A stretch of 64,000 nt of DNA from assembly GCA_028023455.1 (NCBI GenBank), contig JAQFVV010000012.1, positions 13,780,364 to 13,844,363 on the forward strand, read 5' to 3'. Under the pieces are notes generated by a model. It saw only the letters and a list, made by a program, of their open reading frames with translations. It searched no databases and was not told the origin of the DNA. Below, piece by piece: positions 22,801 to 35,604 of the stretch. Each line of letters begins with the position of its first letter. Within the stretch, counting starts at the first letter, position 1. The position numbers and the translations under genes are program-made. The DNA comes from Epiperipatus broadwayi (lineage: Eukaryota; Onychophora; Udeonychophora; Euonychophora; Peripatidae).

Positions 22801-25269
22801 CAACAAACAGCTATATAATAAAAAAAATTATAATTTATTAATTATAAAACTAGTAAAAAAACATTAAATAAATGTAATCCTAATAACAATAAGTTATTGA
22901 CTTAACAATAAGTTCTCTGGAAAGATTATAAATCATATTGTGCTGTTCTACTTGATAAATACTTTCTACTTGAGTTATAAATACCTGTGCTCATTGGAGA
23001 AGGTTGTATAGTGTTTATTCAATCTAAATATTAATTGCAGATAAAATGCAAGAACATTTTACTGCATTCCTAACAATAATAATCATAATAATAACAACCT
23101 CTTCTTACAGTTACCAGATTAACTCTTGCATGAAAGAGTAAAGCAGTTACCCAACTCATATTATTGTTATTAAAGTATATAACTTTAATGAGATCTAACT
23201 ATCACAGGTGCTGGTGGCATGACCTAATATTCTTTTTAAGCTTGCATTAGAACTAAAACTATAATACAATAATGTTAGGAGTCTATCTTAGCAATGCCAC
23301 GAGATAAATCAATATACCATTAACTCATACGAGTATCTCTTGGACAAAAAAAGAAGAGTAACTTAATAATTATTTAACTATTTATTCTAGATACCTTTTA
23401 TTATAGAAAAATATGAATTTGATTTAAGATTTAAAGGAACAATAAAACATATGAGAGATTAACTATTAAGTGGACAGTAGCATTATTTTACCTTAGCTTA
23501 AAGTTTAATACAACTGATCTACAATACATAATAGAATTATAAACATACATATCCAACTTTATTATCTATATCACCCCGATATTTTTTTCTGAAGAACTTT
23601 TAGTAAACCATAATAAAAAATAAGAATTTTAAAATATTAAAATCATTAAACAAATTAACCATCCATAGGAGATGAATAAAATTTATAATCTACAATCATT
23701 AAACAAGTGTCCAGAGAAAATTTATCCAGGCACACTTTTAATTATTCCAATCATATCAAAATATTATTTAGTGTTTCTATAAAGTGTTAAATTACACAAA
23801 AATGTATTCAACCCAATTAATCCAGATAAGAGTATAATTAATTATGAAGGCTGAGATTTTAAAGTAGAAATTCATTAATATTGAATTTCCAAAGCATTTA
23901 AAAAATCAACAATTATTTATTTGTATGCCTGCATGTATTGACATAGCAATTAATCCATTTAAAGAAGGAGCTCTTGTAAATTATGTCTTTAGATGTATTT
24001 ACAAAAGTATAATACTAATGAATATAAATTCATTATCTTTTGGATTCCTGTGGTCACTGTAGTATCAAACAAATATTAATCCACTGGCTAAATTAGCTTT
24101 ATAAGAATATCCAAGGTTTTAAGTAGCTTTTCATCAACATACTATGCAGAGATTCATTTTCATTTTCTCAAGTCAATTTTAGATTGTTCAGTTAAGAGTT
24201 CAGGTCATTTTCACAATTGTGAGACCTAGCTATTTATTAATCCATCAACTTGAATTCATTTTATAATACTCATTTACTGTTTTAGGTAGTTCTTACAAAT
24301 ATAAAAGAAACAATATGTTAATCCATAAATTCCCAACAATTGTATACTGTTTGATAAAAACTTTAGGTCAATATAGCCAATATAATTCCAAAATAAACTA
24401 TTTTAATCTTTACAGAAGATGATGAATGACAATTGCAGTGTTATAACAAGCTATAGCATTCCACAGTAATTTAAATAAATTCGTAGATGAATCAATATAT
24501 TAAAATTTCATTCTTTTAAATGCATTATTGAATGATAAATATAAATAATTTCATTTCATTTGGGATGATATAGAGGAAAATATTTGCCTTTAAGTGGCAA
24601 ATGTCCAGAAGGTTTCTACTCAAATATGTTATTTGTGAAGGATAACAAAATGACTAATTCCGGATTTAAATCTGATGTGATCCTTCAACATACTGTATTA
24701 AAGAAAATTAAACAAATTTTGATGAGTGGTTGTATTTATAAGTTTTTGCATGACTAATGATTTTATGCTTTTTTATTCACAATTCTTCATTTTTTGGATT
24801 TATATGGGAATATTCTGCTCTCAGTGCTATGGAAATGATTAAATTCAGGTGAGTTTTGAAAGTTTCAAAAGTTTAAAGTGCCAAAATTTAAGACAGAAAT
24901 GTTTAAAATGAGAGTTAAATATTATTTTGAAAATTAAAATACCATACTACATCAATTAACAATAAAATAAAATACACAATTGTTTATTTGAAAAATAAAT
25001 GATTTACAATATTAAAATAGCAAACTAAATGATTTCTATTTTATTTATTTTAACTAAATGATTTCTATCTTATTTATTTTAAAGTTCTCATTTTTAATAA
25101 TAATAAATCTATTTATTTAACACTAGGAATAAACTTATTTAAGCATTTTATGATTATATCATCTCAAATTTACTATATTTCAAAACACAAATACATATTC
25201 ACAAATGTTTAATTATAATATTAAAAGCTACCATCCTTATTAGACATAATATTGGTTGTTTAGCAATCC
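19891..25269. other. 5.4-kb gene-free AT-rich stretch
   Basis: No ORF of note, RNA gene or clear repeat. Around 20830-21720 on the minus strand there are short stretches faintly like a Tc1-type transposase (for example CDETSFLFIF), but not enough to annotate. The region is presumably old intron sequence. Confidence 0.5.
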
Positions 25270-26010
25270 AAATAAAAATCACTATTAAAAATTAATCATA
25301 TATCACATCACTTAATTTTTTTTTTAATTTTGTAAATAAAAAATAATGAGCTATACTAATTGTTCTAAAAAAGCTTACTGATAAATGCCAGCAAGAGAAA
25401 GCATTTAAAAATTTCTACCTAGAAACCATACCCTAACCTCAGACCAATGGTTTCATGCTTAGGCACTCCTCAGTGAGGCATTAGGGTAGTTTCAGACACA
25501 ATCTAAAAATACCAACCCAAAGCCAGCATTTATCTAAAAGTTATCTATTGAGTGGAAAATCTAAAATTTTTAGACACCTACATGTCTTCAAACCCAGCTA
25601 TCCAACTCAAATAGCTATATGGTACTGAAAGATCTTCAGTCAAACCATATATTAATAGCTTTAGCAATATAATATTGCTTAAGACTTAAAACAAAAGACT
25701 ATAAATAGTCAATAAAAGTTAAAGTCATATATCACATGACCTAATCTTTTTTTAAGCTTGTAAATAAAACAAAAAAATAATGAGCTGGGCTAATTGCTCT
25801 AACAAGTTTATTGATAAATGCCAGCAAGAGAAAGCATTTAAAAATCTCTACCTACAAACCACACCCTAACCTCACCCAATGGTTTCATGCTTTGGCACTT
25901 GCTCAGTGAGGCGCTAGGGTAGTCTCAGACACTAGATCTAAAAATACCAACCCAAAGCTAGCATTTATCTAAAAGTTATCTATTGAGTGGAAAATCTGAA
26001 ATTTTTAGAC
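25270..26010. mobile_element. Foldback family A, two copies in tandem
   Basis: Units at about 25275-25715 and 25728-26010 are close relatives in the same orientation. Both begin TCATATATCACATGAC or a variant and contain CAATGGTTTCATGC and CTCAGTGAGGC. They share the core of the foldback at 7192-7901. The second unit is cut off at about 26010 by the TIR transposon that follows. Confidence 0.7.
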
Positions 26011-26011
26011 A

Positions 26012-29000
26012 ACTAAAATCCGGGCACGGCTGCTTGATGGCGTTGATGCTATACAAAATCAATCAAATGTAATGTTACCAGGCCACAACTTTTTTTTATA
26101 TAACATGATTTTTTTTTTGATTAAACAAATTTTTATTTCATTTATAACATGATTTCTTTTTTATTAAACAAATTTTTATATTCATTTTCATTGTTTTTTT
26201 AGCCTGACATTTTTCTTTATTCAACAAATTTTGGTAATTTAACTTTGTGTTTATTTTTCTGTTTTTAAAACTTTTGACTGTTTCACGACGAAAAAACTTG
26301 TTTTAACCCCGCCGAAAAAATATAATACAATTATTTGGGACTTGTTTCGACTTTGTTCTACCTTTTTTTGGGGGTTGACTAAATTGTTTTTCTTCTTATT
26401 AAATCAAAAGTAACTTTTGTGTTTTTGGGGGGTAAAAAATTGTTTTGAAATCCCCACCCCCACCCTCGGATAAATAATTGTAACAAAAAGTCAATAATTT
26501 TTTTTTCCAACAACTTTTTCTCACTTTTTACTTTTATTTATATTTCGTTTGAATTACCTTTTTTTTTTTGGCTTCTACTATAAACTGCTTTTTTTTTGGG
26601 AGGGGGGGGAGGTTCATACTTTGTTATTATTAACAAAAAGTAAGCAAAAATAGTAATTTATTTTAACCCCATTTGTTTTAACACTACTGAAAAAATATAA
26701 TACAATTATTTGAAACCCTCACCCTTGAATAAATAACTGTAACAAAAAGTCAATATTTTTTTTTTTTTTTTCAACAACTTTTTCTCACTTTTTACTTTTA
26801 TTTATATTTCGTTTGAATTACCTTTTTTTTTTTTTTTTGGCTTCTACAATAAACTGCTTTTTTGGGGGGTTTCATGCTTTGTTATTATTAACAAAAAGTA
26901 AACAAAAATAGTAATTTATTTTAACCCCGCTGAAAAAAGATAATCCAAATACTTGTCAATTTCTAATAAAATTTTAAAAAAATACACAAACTTTGGACTT
27001 TTTGAACTTATTTTTATTTATTGCTGTAATAAAAACAGTCTGGTATTTGGGAGGGCATTATGTGCCTGAAAAAAGGACACAGTCTCACTTTCTGTACTCG
27101 GCAATTCTGAAAAGTTTAAAAATTGCATGTTCTTTTCAGACATTTTATTGGTCTCGTATATTTTCCATGCTGAAATGTGACTTAGTGTGTGAGCTTTGTC
27201 GAAGCATGTTCAAACATACCCTTTGCCAATTTTTTATGATAAAAGCCTGAAATCCGGGCACGGCCACTTGGGACATTGTTTACATGTCAAAACACATAAA
27301 AATGCCGTTTCAGCGGCCACGGCCTTACAGGCTAATACAACATTTACGTATTGTATTAACCCATTGAGCTAGGCCACTTTATATGACATCACACAAAAAT
27401 ATTACGGCCTGTTTTGTGCTTCGAAGCTATTTATGCATATTCGTTCTTTTCATAGCTGATTACCGTATCGCTTGAGGGTGTTTAAATTTCAAGGCGGTAC
27501 GACTTTTTCAAATCTCCGTAATAGAGTAATGTCATTTCGATTTAAAAAATGTTAATTATTAAGAATTGTCATATGGTCCCCACTCTTCCCAAAAAAAAAG
27601 GTTAATATGTAAAAAAATTGGCAAAGTGTATGTTCGAACAGGCTTCGACAAAGCTCATGCGCTAAGTCACGTTTCAGCGTGGTGGGGAAAATATTCGAGA
27701 CCACTAAAAGATCTGAGACAAACGTGCAATTTTGAAACTTTTTTTCAGATAAATTGCCGAGTACCGAAAGTGTGTGAGATTGTGTTTTTTTTTTTTTTTG
27801 TCAGGCACATGTAATGTCCACTTTTTATTACAGCAATAAAATCGAATTAATAATTTTAAAAAGTCCAAAGTTTGTGTCCTTTTTTTTTTTGTTTTTTATT
27901 TCATTAGAAATTGACAAGTCTTTGGATTCAATTTTTTGCAGCGGTGTTAAAATAAATGACGACTTTGATTGACTTTTAGTTAAGAATAACAAATTATGAA
28001 ATACACCCCACCCCCAAAAGCAGTTTATTGTAGATGGCTAAAAAAAAAAAAAAAAAAAGGTAATTCGAACGAAATAGAAATCAAAGTAAAAAGTGAGAAA
28101 AAGTTGTTTCAAAAAAAGAAAAAAAAGATTAAATTCTTGACTTTTTGGTTACAATTCTTTTTCCGAGTGAGGGTGGGGGTGGGTGTTTGAAAACAATTTT
28201 TTAATCAGCAAAAACACAAAAGTAAATTTGGATTTAATATTAAGAAAAACAAAATTCGAAACAAGTCCCAAAGTTGAATCTCTTTTTTCAGCGCTGTTAA
28301 AATAATTGACTATTTTTGTTGCCTTTTTGTTAATAATAAACAGTACAAATTCCCCCCCTCCCCCGCTCAAAAAGCTGTTTCTTGTAGTAGCCAAAAAAAA
28401 AAAAGGCTAATTTAAACATAATCTAAATCAAAGTGATAACAAGGTGTTTTAAAAAAAAAAGTAAAATTAATAATAATAAGAAGAAAAACCATTTAGTCAA
28501 GACAAAAAATAAAAAAATAAAAGATAGGTAGAATTAAGTTCTAAACAAATCGCAAATAATTGTATTCTATTTTTTCGGCGGTGGGATTCAAACAGATTTT
28601 TTTGACATCTTGAAACGGTCCGAAGTTTTCAAATAATAAAAAGAAAAAAATACAATTAGCAAAATTTGTTGAAAAAATATCAGGTTCCAACAAAAAAATC
28701 AGAAAAAGTAACGAAAATGAATATCAAAATTTGTTTAATAATAAAGAAATCATGTTCTAAATGAAATAAAAATTATTCATTTAATCAATATTAGAAAAAA
28801 AAAACCTTGTTGTATAAAAAAAGAAAAAAGTTGCGGTGGCCCGGTAACGTTATATTTCATAGATTTTGTCTAGCATCAACACTCCAAGCGGCTTTGCCCG
28901 GATTTCAGGCTTTTACCTTTTTTACATATTAACATTTTTTTAGGGAGGGGTGGGGACCATATGACAATTATTAATAATTAACAACATTATTTAAATATAA

Positions 29001-29288
29001 ATGACATTACTCTATTATGGAGATTTGAAAAGTTGTACCGACTTGCAATTAAAACATCCTCAAGTGATACGATAATTAGCTATGAATAGAACAAATACGC
29101 ATAAATAGTTTCGAAGCACACAGTAGGCCATAATATTTTTATGCAATGTCATGTAAAGCGGCCTGCAATGGGTAATACAATATAAATGTTGTATTAGCCA
29201 TAAAGCCAGCCGCACAAACGACATTTTTATGTGTTTTGACACATAAACAACGCCATCAAGCGGCTGTGCCTGGATTTCAGATGATTAC
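26012..29288. mobile_element. TIR transposon of the GGTAATCATC family, copy 1 (split by a nested copy)
   Basis: The left end reads AAATCCGGGCACGGCTGC at 26017 and has lost about 11 terminal bases. The right end reads, reversed, GGTAATCATCTGAAATCC and then CAGGCACAGCC. The body contains poly-T tracts and two or more roughly 350-bp repeated modules (26330-26930) with no transposase. It is interrupted at 27238-28917 by an inverted copy of the same family. Confidence 0.75.
27238..28917. mobile_element. Nested inverted copy of the same TIR family
   Basis: This 1680-bp copy starts GATAAAAGCCTGAAATCC and ends, reversed, GGTAAAAGCCTGAAATCC. It is flanked by a near-perfect 8-bp duplication, TTTTTTAT (27230-27237) and TTTTTTAC (28918-28925). 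Its sequence is the reverse complement of copies at 26012-29288 and 50994-52683. The two short open frames inside it (around 27566-27814 and 28149-28394) follow repeat sequence and are not genes. Confidence 0.82.
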
Positions 29289-29556
29289 CCACGATTACAT
29301 TTATAATATAGTCTGCAAACAAAAAAAGATTTGATGTTTTGCTTGCATAAGCAAAGAAATCAGCATAAGTAACTGTTATTAAATACATTAGTTCTCATTG
29401 TATACGTAATATCTAAAAAACAAAAAAATATTCTGGGGAAAAAATATATTTTTTTAATAATCATCTTCTTTGTTAAAAATCTAAATTCCTTTAAAATATG
29501 GACTACTGCCAAATATGCAATCTACAGTAATTAAATAACATTTATTTTCTTTTTAC

Positions 29557-29671
29557 CTTAAGTAATGGTGTTCGACCTTCACTATCTCGAAGGTTGATCC
29601 TTGCTTTACTTGCTATCAAAATCTGTACAATTTCTACATAACCTTGAGCACAAGCCAAATGTAATGGTGAT
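29557..29671 (-). CDS. Ankyrin-repeat protein (ANKRD26/POTE-like), exon 2
   Basis: This 115-bp exon follows a TTTTTTCAG acceptor (29674-29672 is CAG) and ends AAG at a GTAAAA donor (29556-29555 is GT). Its first base completes the Arg codon begun in exon 1 (AG|A), and the remaining 38 codons are open. They encode a textbook ankyrin unit: SPLHLACAQGYVEIVQILI, then a loop to RINLRDSEGRTPLLK, where the next repeat starts. Ankyrin repeats form stacked helix pairs used for protein binding. In vertebrate ANKRD26 and POTE genes, exon 2 also starts at the same Arg and ends after a Lys of 'NRTALMK', so the exon boundaries support homology. The following exon was not found in the window. Confidence 0.9.
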
Positions 29672-30177
29672 CTGAAAAAATATAAATATCTGTTTCTAAA
29701 ATATATGCATGGGTCTAAAAAAATTTCATATAATTAATCTTTTCATTGCCTTTTATATACATATCTATATATAATAAATAATGAATTGTAACAGTAGTAT
29801 ATTTTGTAAATAATTGGAATAAACCACGGAAATATTTTTGGTTAGTTTCTTAACCTTCTACAACAGAAAACCATTTAAATTCAAATTTCGCAAAAATAAA
29901 CTTCACAATAACATGATCATGTTTAATTCTGTTAAACTTGAATTTAAATGATTCTCAGTTGAAAAAGGTTAAGAAATTAATTGGAATTATTTCTGTGGTT
30001 TATTATAATTATTTATAAAATATATTATCATCATTTTACTTCATTACTTTTAATATAATATTATTACAATAATTATTCTATAATGAACATTTTATTTTAT
30101 TTATATATTTATAATGTCATGTTTGACTGCAAGCAGCTTAGCTAGGCAACAGAGCATTAAGACTAAGGTATAATATT

Positions 30178-30225
30178 TGATGATGATGATGATGATGATG
30201 ATAATGATGATGATTATTATTACGT
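30178..30225 (+). repeat. (GAT)n microsatellite
   Basis: GATGATGAT units for about 45 bp with one interruption, ending in ATTATTATTA. Confidence 0.9.
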
Positions 30226-30697
30226 TTCAATAAAGGCTTTATTGATCTCAATGGTTTACATAAGCTTACATCTAGAAAATTTGAAATTTAACATACAATG
30301 AATAATATTAGGGTAAACACATATAAATGAATTTAGTGGTTACACTTTGTGGTTAATGGACTATAACAATATAAAAAATAAAAAAGCAAAAATAATCAAT
30401 GTGTAGCACTTAACCAAACACGACAGATGATGTGTAACACCTACAGAAAACCGGGTACAATCATTAATCACATAATAGCTGATTTTCAGGGAAGATCAAT
30501 ACCTAGCATTAGGGCAGCCACATTTGTTCTATATGCGTACTGGTGCACCCGATGTACTTTCTTAATTGACAATAACACCAGATGACACCCGGCTACATTT
30601 AGCAACAAACTGCTACACATTCAAAATAGAGATAAAATAATAACCAACCCCCACTTGTATGAAGCAACATGGTCATTCTTAAAACAACCATCAATGC

Positions 30698-30765
30698 TAC
30701 CGCCGCCACCACCACCACCACCACCACTACTACTATTACTACTAATATTATTATTATTATTGTTA
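30698..30765 (+). repeat. (ACC)n/(ACT)n/(ATT)n microsatellite
   Basis: CCACCACCACC grades into ACTACTACT and then ATTATTATT, a triplet repeat decaying through single-base changes. Confidence 0.9.
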
Positions 30766-30989
30766 TATTTGTCATAGCTTGATGCTTCTTTAATACAATA
30801 TTTTCTAACATTAAAATATGTTAGTGAGTCCTTAACATTAGTACTTCTAAAGATCGATGATATAAAGACTCCTCTGAATTATCTACAAACATTCAGGGCC
30901 TCCAAAAGTAAAAATTCTTAATAGAGACATATAACCAATATTATATAATTTTATTATATTTATATTTAATTTATTTAAATAATTTTCTT

Positions 30990-32800
30990 ATTTATATTTT
31001 ATTATAATACAAAATATTTAAAGAATTATACATTATAAAGATCATGAAATATGAAAGATGAAATTTATTAATAATAATTAGATTAAAAATTGAATAATAC
31101 AACAAAAAATTTAATAATAATTTAATGTGATGAATGTATTTGAATATAGCTACACAAAATATCAATATCAGCTTAAAATATTTGATACAGAAATTCTTAG
31201 CTTTTTTTTCCAATGTTTCCAAGGATAAACAAGATATGTGCTTATTTTTGATTAGTAATAGTAATGAAACTATAATTTTGCAAAGATATAAGGATGTGAA
31301 TAGAACCAAAATATTTAAGACTGTGTTTACCAGTGAAAGATACTCTTTTTTTGTTGCTGGATTCAAAATTCTGATTTGAGTCTTGAAATTTGCTCTCAAG
31401 TTAATCAGTTCTTTTTGAGATGACCATGGCAAATTGCTAAGTTATAGGGATAGAGTATATGGGATTCTTATCCAGTCATATTCTTCATTTTCATTTTAAA
31501 AAATCTTTTTCAAAAAGATCATTGAATTTGTGATGTGGTTAAATATTCTTTTTCTTTCTGCTGCTAATAAAGTGTTTTCTTGAAAAAATTTATGGAAAGA
31601 AACATTTCAATATTATTATCCCTAAAACTTTTTAACCACATAGGAAGTTATTTTGAAATGCTTGTAATTTTGTGTTTAGAGTTAATATATTAGTACTTTT
31701 TCCTTGCAAAGAAAGATTCAATTGATTTACTTCTTAAAAACAAAAACCATTGCGTAAAAAACAAACAAATGCAATTTTGACCAACAAAATAGAGACTAAT
31801 GTGAGATTTTTACCGAGAAGAAAAATCTGTAATTCATTTATTAATATTTTAAAATTCCTTTTAGAATTATACCATAGGATAGTCATTTTACTTCTGTGTG
31901 TTATAAAAGATATTCATAATTGGAATCTATCTCTTGGCATAAAATTCAAGTCTTATATTAGAGATGTTACTTATTGTGGAAACTTATGATAACACTTTAT
32001 TAAGCAATTCTTTCATATGTCAAAAATATTAGATTTTCTCTATGGATAATGCAATTAATTATTTCTTGTCATGGTTGCAACTCTATTGGTGCAAACCTCA
32101 ATGCATTTTTACTATTCAAGCTCATTATCTATATAAAAAAAAGTTATTTATCTTTTCAAATATATCTTTTCCTTTAATTATGCTGGATAGATTTCTACAC
32201 AACAATAGGTCTTCATCAATTTGCAAATTATAGAAGTATTTAACAAAAATCATTAAGCTAGCATTATTCAGATTGTTAGATGTCTAATCAAATTGTATGG
32301 CAAATTTAGTATTTTGCTTGATTCGTGATAATAAAATAGACATATTGACCCAAAAGCTATCTATTCTTCTTTTAATTGCATCACTGGAGATTGGATTTTT
32401 TTTTTAAAAGATTTGACATGTCAGAATCAAAGATATTTTCATAAATTTTTATTGCTGTGGCAAGATGAGATTTTTTCCAATTGTATAAGTTTTTTTTAGC
32501 AATCAATAAAATATTCTCAAAAGAAGCTTTTATATATGCTATTTAATTTAGTATATTTTGAAAAATACTTAATTTGTCATTTTAATTCTTGGCCTTTCAA
32601 AAAATTCAGTTGTGTTACTCTAAAAACTCACTATACATAGTATCTAAAAGGCAATTAAGTTTTTCAGATCTCACATAACTATTGGACAATTGTTTCCAAC
32701 AAATTAAATATGTAGGCTTGTCTTGATCATTATATGAAGATACAAATCTATATCAAGTAAGAAAGATCGTATTTATGAATTTTTTTATATATTTTCTACA
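30990..32800 (-). pseudogene. hAT-family transposase fossil, ZBED5/SCAND3-like
   Basis: Read on the minus strand, fragments in several frames follow the order of a ZBED5/SCAND3-type hAT transposase. Near 32785-32640 is a BED-finger-like segment (KPTYLICWKQLSNSY then SEKLNCLLDTMYSEF), with one zinc ligand lost. At 32410-32290 comes DAIKRRIDSFW, then FAIQFD followed by a stop where the family has Glu. At 32285-32135 is LMIFVKYFY and later IIKGKDIFEKINNFF. At about 32090 is EVCTNRVATM, where the family has C-T-D-G, so the second catalytic Asp reads Asn. At 31432-31200 is the C-terminal dimerisation region, including LYLCKIIVSLLLLIKNKH. At least five stops or shifts separate these. Domesticated ZBED genes are uninterrupted, so I read this as a dead transposon copy inside intron 1. 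The 146-codon frame at 30992-31432 is its longest open piece. Confidence 0.72.
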
Positions 32801-33334
32801 TTTTGTCACATGTTATTGAAAACAATGTGGATGCTTCTGTTGGTTCTGGTAAAATAGGAAACACAATTCTGATTCTTCACTGCCTTTAACTTGTCAGATA
32901 TCTACAAACACATTGTATTTTCATTAACCACATCAATTTCAGGGTTAAATTTTTAATGGAAAATTATTAAATGCAATTATTAAATGAAATTAATAAACTG
33001 CGCAAATAAGGGTATTTTCTGATGCTTATAGTGCTGATGGATATGAATTTTAAAAAATAAACAGTGATTATTAGATCATGCTATATACTATAATGTAAAA
33101 GTATTCATATTAAAATTTAAAAAATGTGTCTGTATATAAAACTAAACCTAATTATTCTAATTTAAAATTTTTAAATTTATTTTTGCAGCCCATTCTGAGA
33201 AGTTCTGTTTTATATCATAAAAAAAAATATTCTTTCAGTCAATCTTTTAAGTTATTTGCACATTCACATAATTTTTTACAAATCCTACTGGATTAATATT
33301 TTATAATTATATCTATATATCATATTTGGAAATA

Positions 33335-34835
33335 TAAGGGATTTGAACCCAGACTTTCAAGCACCCTTCAACTATACACACTATCTCATACCACTGATAC
33401 ACATGACCACAGTGCAGAAAATATAAATAATCACCAATATACATATTTCATGCTGAACTAACACTCATCAGTTGGTCTAGATCAGTGGTTTTCAATCCTT
33501 GGTCCACGCTAGACTGACAGGAAAGTGTGCAATAACAAAATAAAAAGATTTAAAACTTTTAATTAATATAAACAATTTTTATTTATTTTTTCATCGCAAT
33601 TGCTTAAATAAAATTAATTATAAATCAAAATTTTATTTAAATTATTAAATAATACTATAATTACTAAATAATAATCAAGGGACTTTATCTAAAAATGCAA
33701 ACTTTAAAAGACAAAGCGGTCAATTTCATGATAAATTTTTCTATATCTAGTAGACAATTCTGTATTGTGTCAGCTCATTTATTGGTCACATATAGCAAAA
33801 ATTTTTATTACATTTGTATCATCTTTTTATTTTGTGTAACATTTCTTTTTGAAATTGTAAATGTCACAAAATGGAGACAGATCATTGATGATGATTCCCT
33901 TCATCGAGAATGTAAATCTATTATTTTATTTTTTTAGCAAAATGACATCTTTATAATGATTGTTTTATATCTATGTGACACTTTACCAAAACAACTTTTC
34001 GTTTTGTTTTTTTTAATTGGGTAAAAATGAGATTAAAATAACACCAGATTCAAAATTAAAAAAAAAAGTTTTTTATTATACAAACTCCATATATATATAA
34101 CTTCATCTTGTATATTTAACATTAAATACGGATATTACGTTTATCATAATCATTGTCATGTATTTACACTAGCTGTGATATTTCCCAACATTCAGGTGAA
34201 TAATATTTTATTTTTGCATGTTTTAACAATGAAATAATAAACGTCGCAATGCAGTCACATTAATGACAACGTACTGTTTTCTGTAGCAGTATGACTGTGC
34301 AACTTGAGTGTTCGGCATGTGAAGGTAAGCAACACCATTACAATACACAGTAACTAGTGTGTTGTTTTGGTCAGTTATAATAATTATGCTCATCTAAGGC
34401 TTAGCAGTTTAAATCTTTAAGAAAATTTATCTGTAGACATCTGCTGGTCCGCAAAATCTTATCCTTATTTTTGCTGGTCTGCATGTGTGAAAAGGTTGAA
34501 GACCACTGGTCTAGATTAACATATCCCATACTTATATATAATCAGTGCTCAGTTTATATTAAGATAGCAAATCTTCAAACTTTAATGGACAGGCTTCAAT
34601 TTACTCCAATCTCCAATTCCCCAGGCATCCATACCATTAAAAACCTGATGATGGAAAGCCCAAATCCCATGATAATGCCAATATTATTGTTATGACCATG
34701 TTGACTTCAAGTCACTCTGACCCCTCATGTATAGGACCTTATCCATTTAAACACAGGAGAGGAATGGGCAGGAAGCGGGCTTAATGTGTAATATTTGAAA
34801 TACATACATTCTTCATATACCTGGAGCTTAATTGT
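33335..34835 (-). repeat. tRNA-like composite repeat, copy 1 (split by a hAT MITE)
   Basis: Parts 33335-33482 and 34517-34835 form one copy of a repeat also found at 34836-35045, 40670-41100 and 43590-44075. On the minus strand it has a tRNA-like part with TCAGTGGTATGAGATAG and a B-box-like GTTCAAATCCC, followed or preceded by a body with CTGATGATGGAAAGCCC on the plus strand. SINE origin is likely; the two parts may be tandem units of about 480 bp. Confidence 0.6.
33483..34508. mobile_element. hAT non-autonomous element (MITE) with 8-bp target duplication
   Basis: The 1026-bp element begins CAGTGGTTTTCAATCC and ends, reversed, CAGTGGTCTTCAACC, typical hAT termini. It is flanked by a perfect 8-bp repeat GTCTAGAT (33475-33482 and 34509-34516). 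No transposase is encoded; the 80-codon frame at 33695-33937 is unremarkable. It inserted into a tRNA-like repeat. Confidence 0.9.
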
Positions 34836-35045
34836 AAATATAGGGATTTGAACACACTTTCAAGCACCCTTCAACTATCCATACTATCTCATATTTCTGA
34901 TACACTTGACCACACACATGTAGAAATAAATAATCACCAATATATGTATTTCATGCTGAACCAGCACTCATCAGTTGGTTCAGATTATCATCCACACATA
35001 CTGTACCAGTCGGTTTTGTCTGTTCATATAACAAGATCTAGCATC
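34836..35045 (-). repeat. tRNA-like composite repeat, copy 2 (partial)
   Basis: Directly adjoins copy 1 in the same orientation and contains the tRNA-like part and the GAACCAGCACTCATCAG segment, then diverges after about 35000. Confidence 0.6.
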
Positions 35046-35604
35046 TAGGCAAAAGTGCCTCGAGTCCAATCATGCGCAAGATACATAAGTCAGGAAACTC
35101 ATGAACTCTGCTCTATTTGCCTATTTTCCAGATCTACCAACTTATGAGCAACACTTCCGATGATACCGATCTAATTTGTTTCTCACCACCAGCATCGCAA
35201 AGCCGTGACACAAAAAGACTCTAATTTGAATTTAATCATGTATAGAATATTATTGTTAGCGAGATTCTATCATCTAGTAAATTAAACCTTTTATATAACA
35301 TAAAATATTATTACTATTCAATAAATGAAACAATGACTTTGATATTTAGAAATGTATATAAGATTTAAGTTAACTTGAGATATATATGATTGATTACGTT
35401 ATTTGTGTCAAAATAAAATAAAAATGGGTATTTATCTCCCTTAAACGACATTAACCCCTCTTACAATACTATAAAACGAGCATATTTATTAAAGTTATGC
35501 TGCAATAACAAATAATTTATCGCTTTGTTCTAATGTGATTATTTATGTCAATAATTAACAGATTACATGTTATACCTAAGACTTTTAACAGCGCTGGATT
35601 ACAA

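Noticed and set aside
26993-27250. 85-codon plus frame.
   Set aside because: Lies inside the outer TIR transposon, and other copies of the family do not keep the frame.
27566-27814. 82-codon plus frame.
   Set aside because: Part of the nested TIR transposon; poly-T and repeat sequence, not conserved in the 51-kb copy.
30599-30811. 70-codon minus frame rich in Val.
   Set aside because: It translates the ACC/ACT/ATT microsatellite.
31134-31379. 81-codon plus frame.
   Set aside because: Antisense shadow of the hAT transposase fossil.
33340-33420. tRNA gene on the minus strand (TTCAAATCCC motif).
   Set aside because: No complete cloverleaf; the same sequence recurs in several repeat copies.
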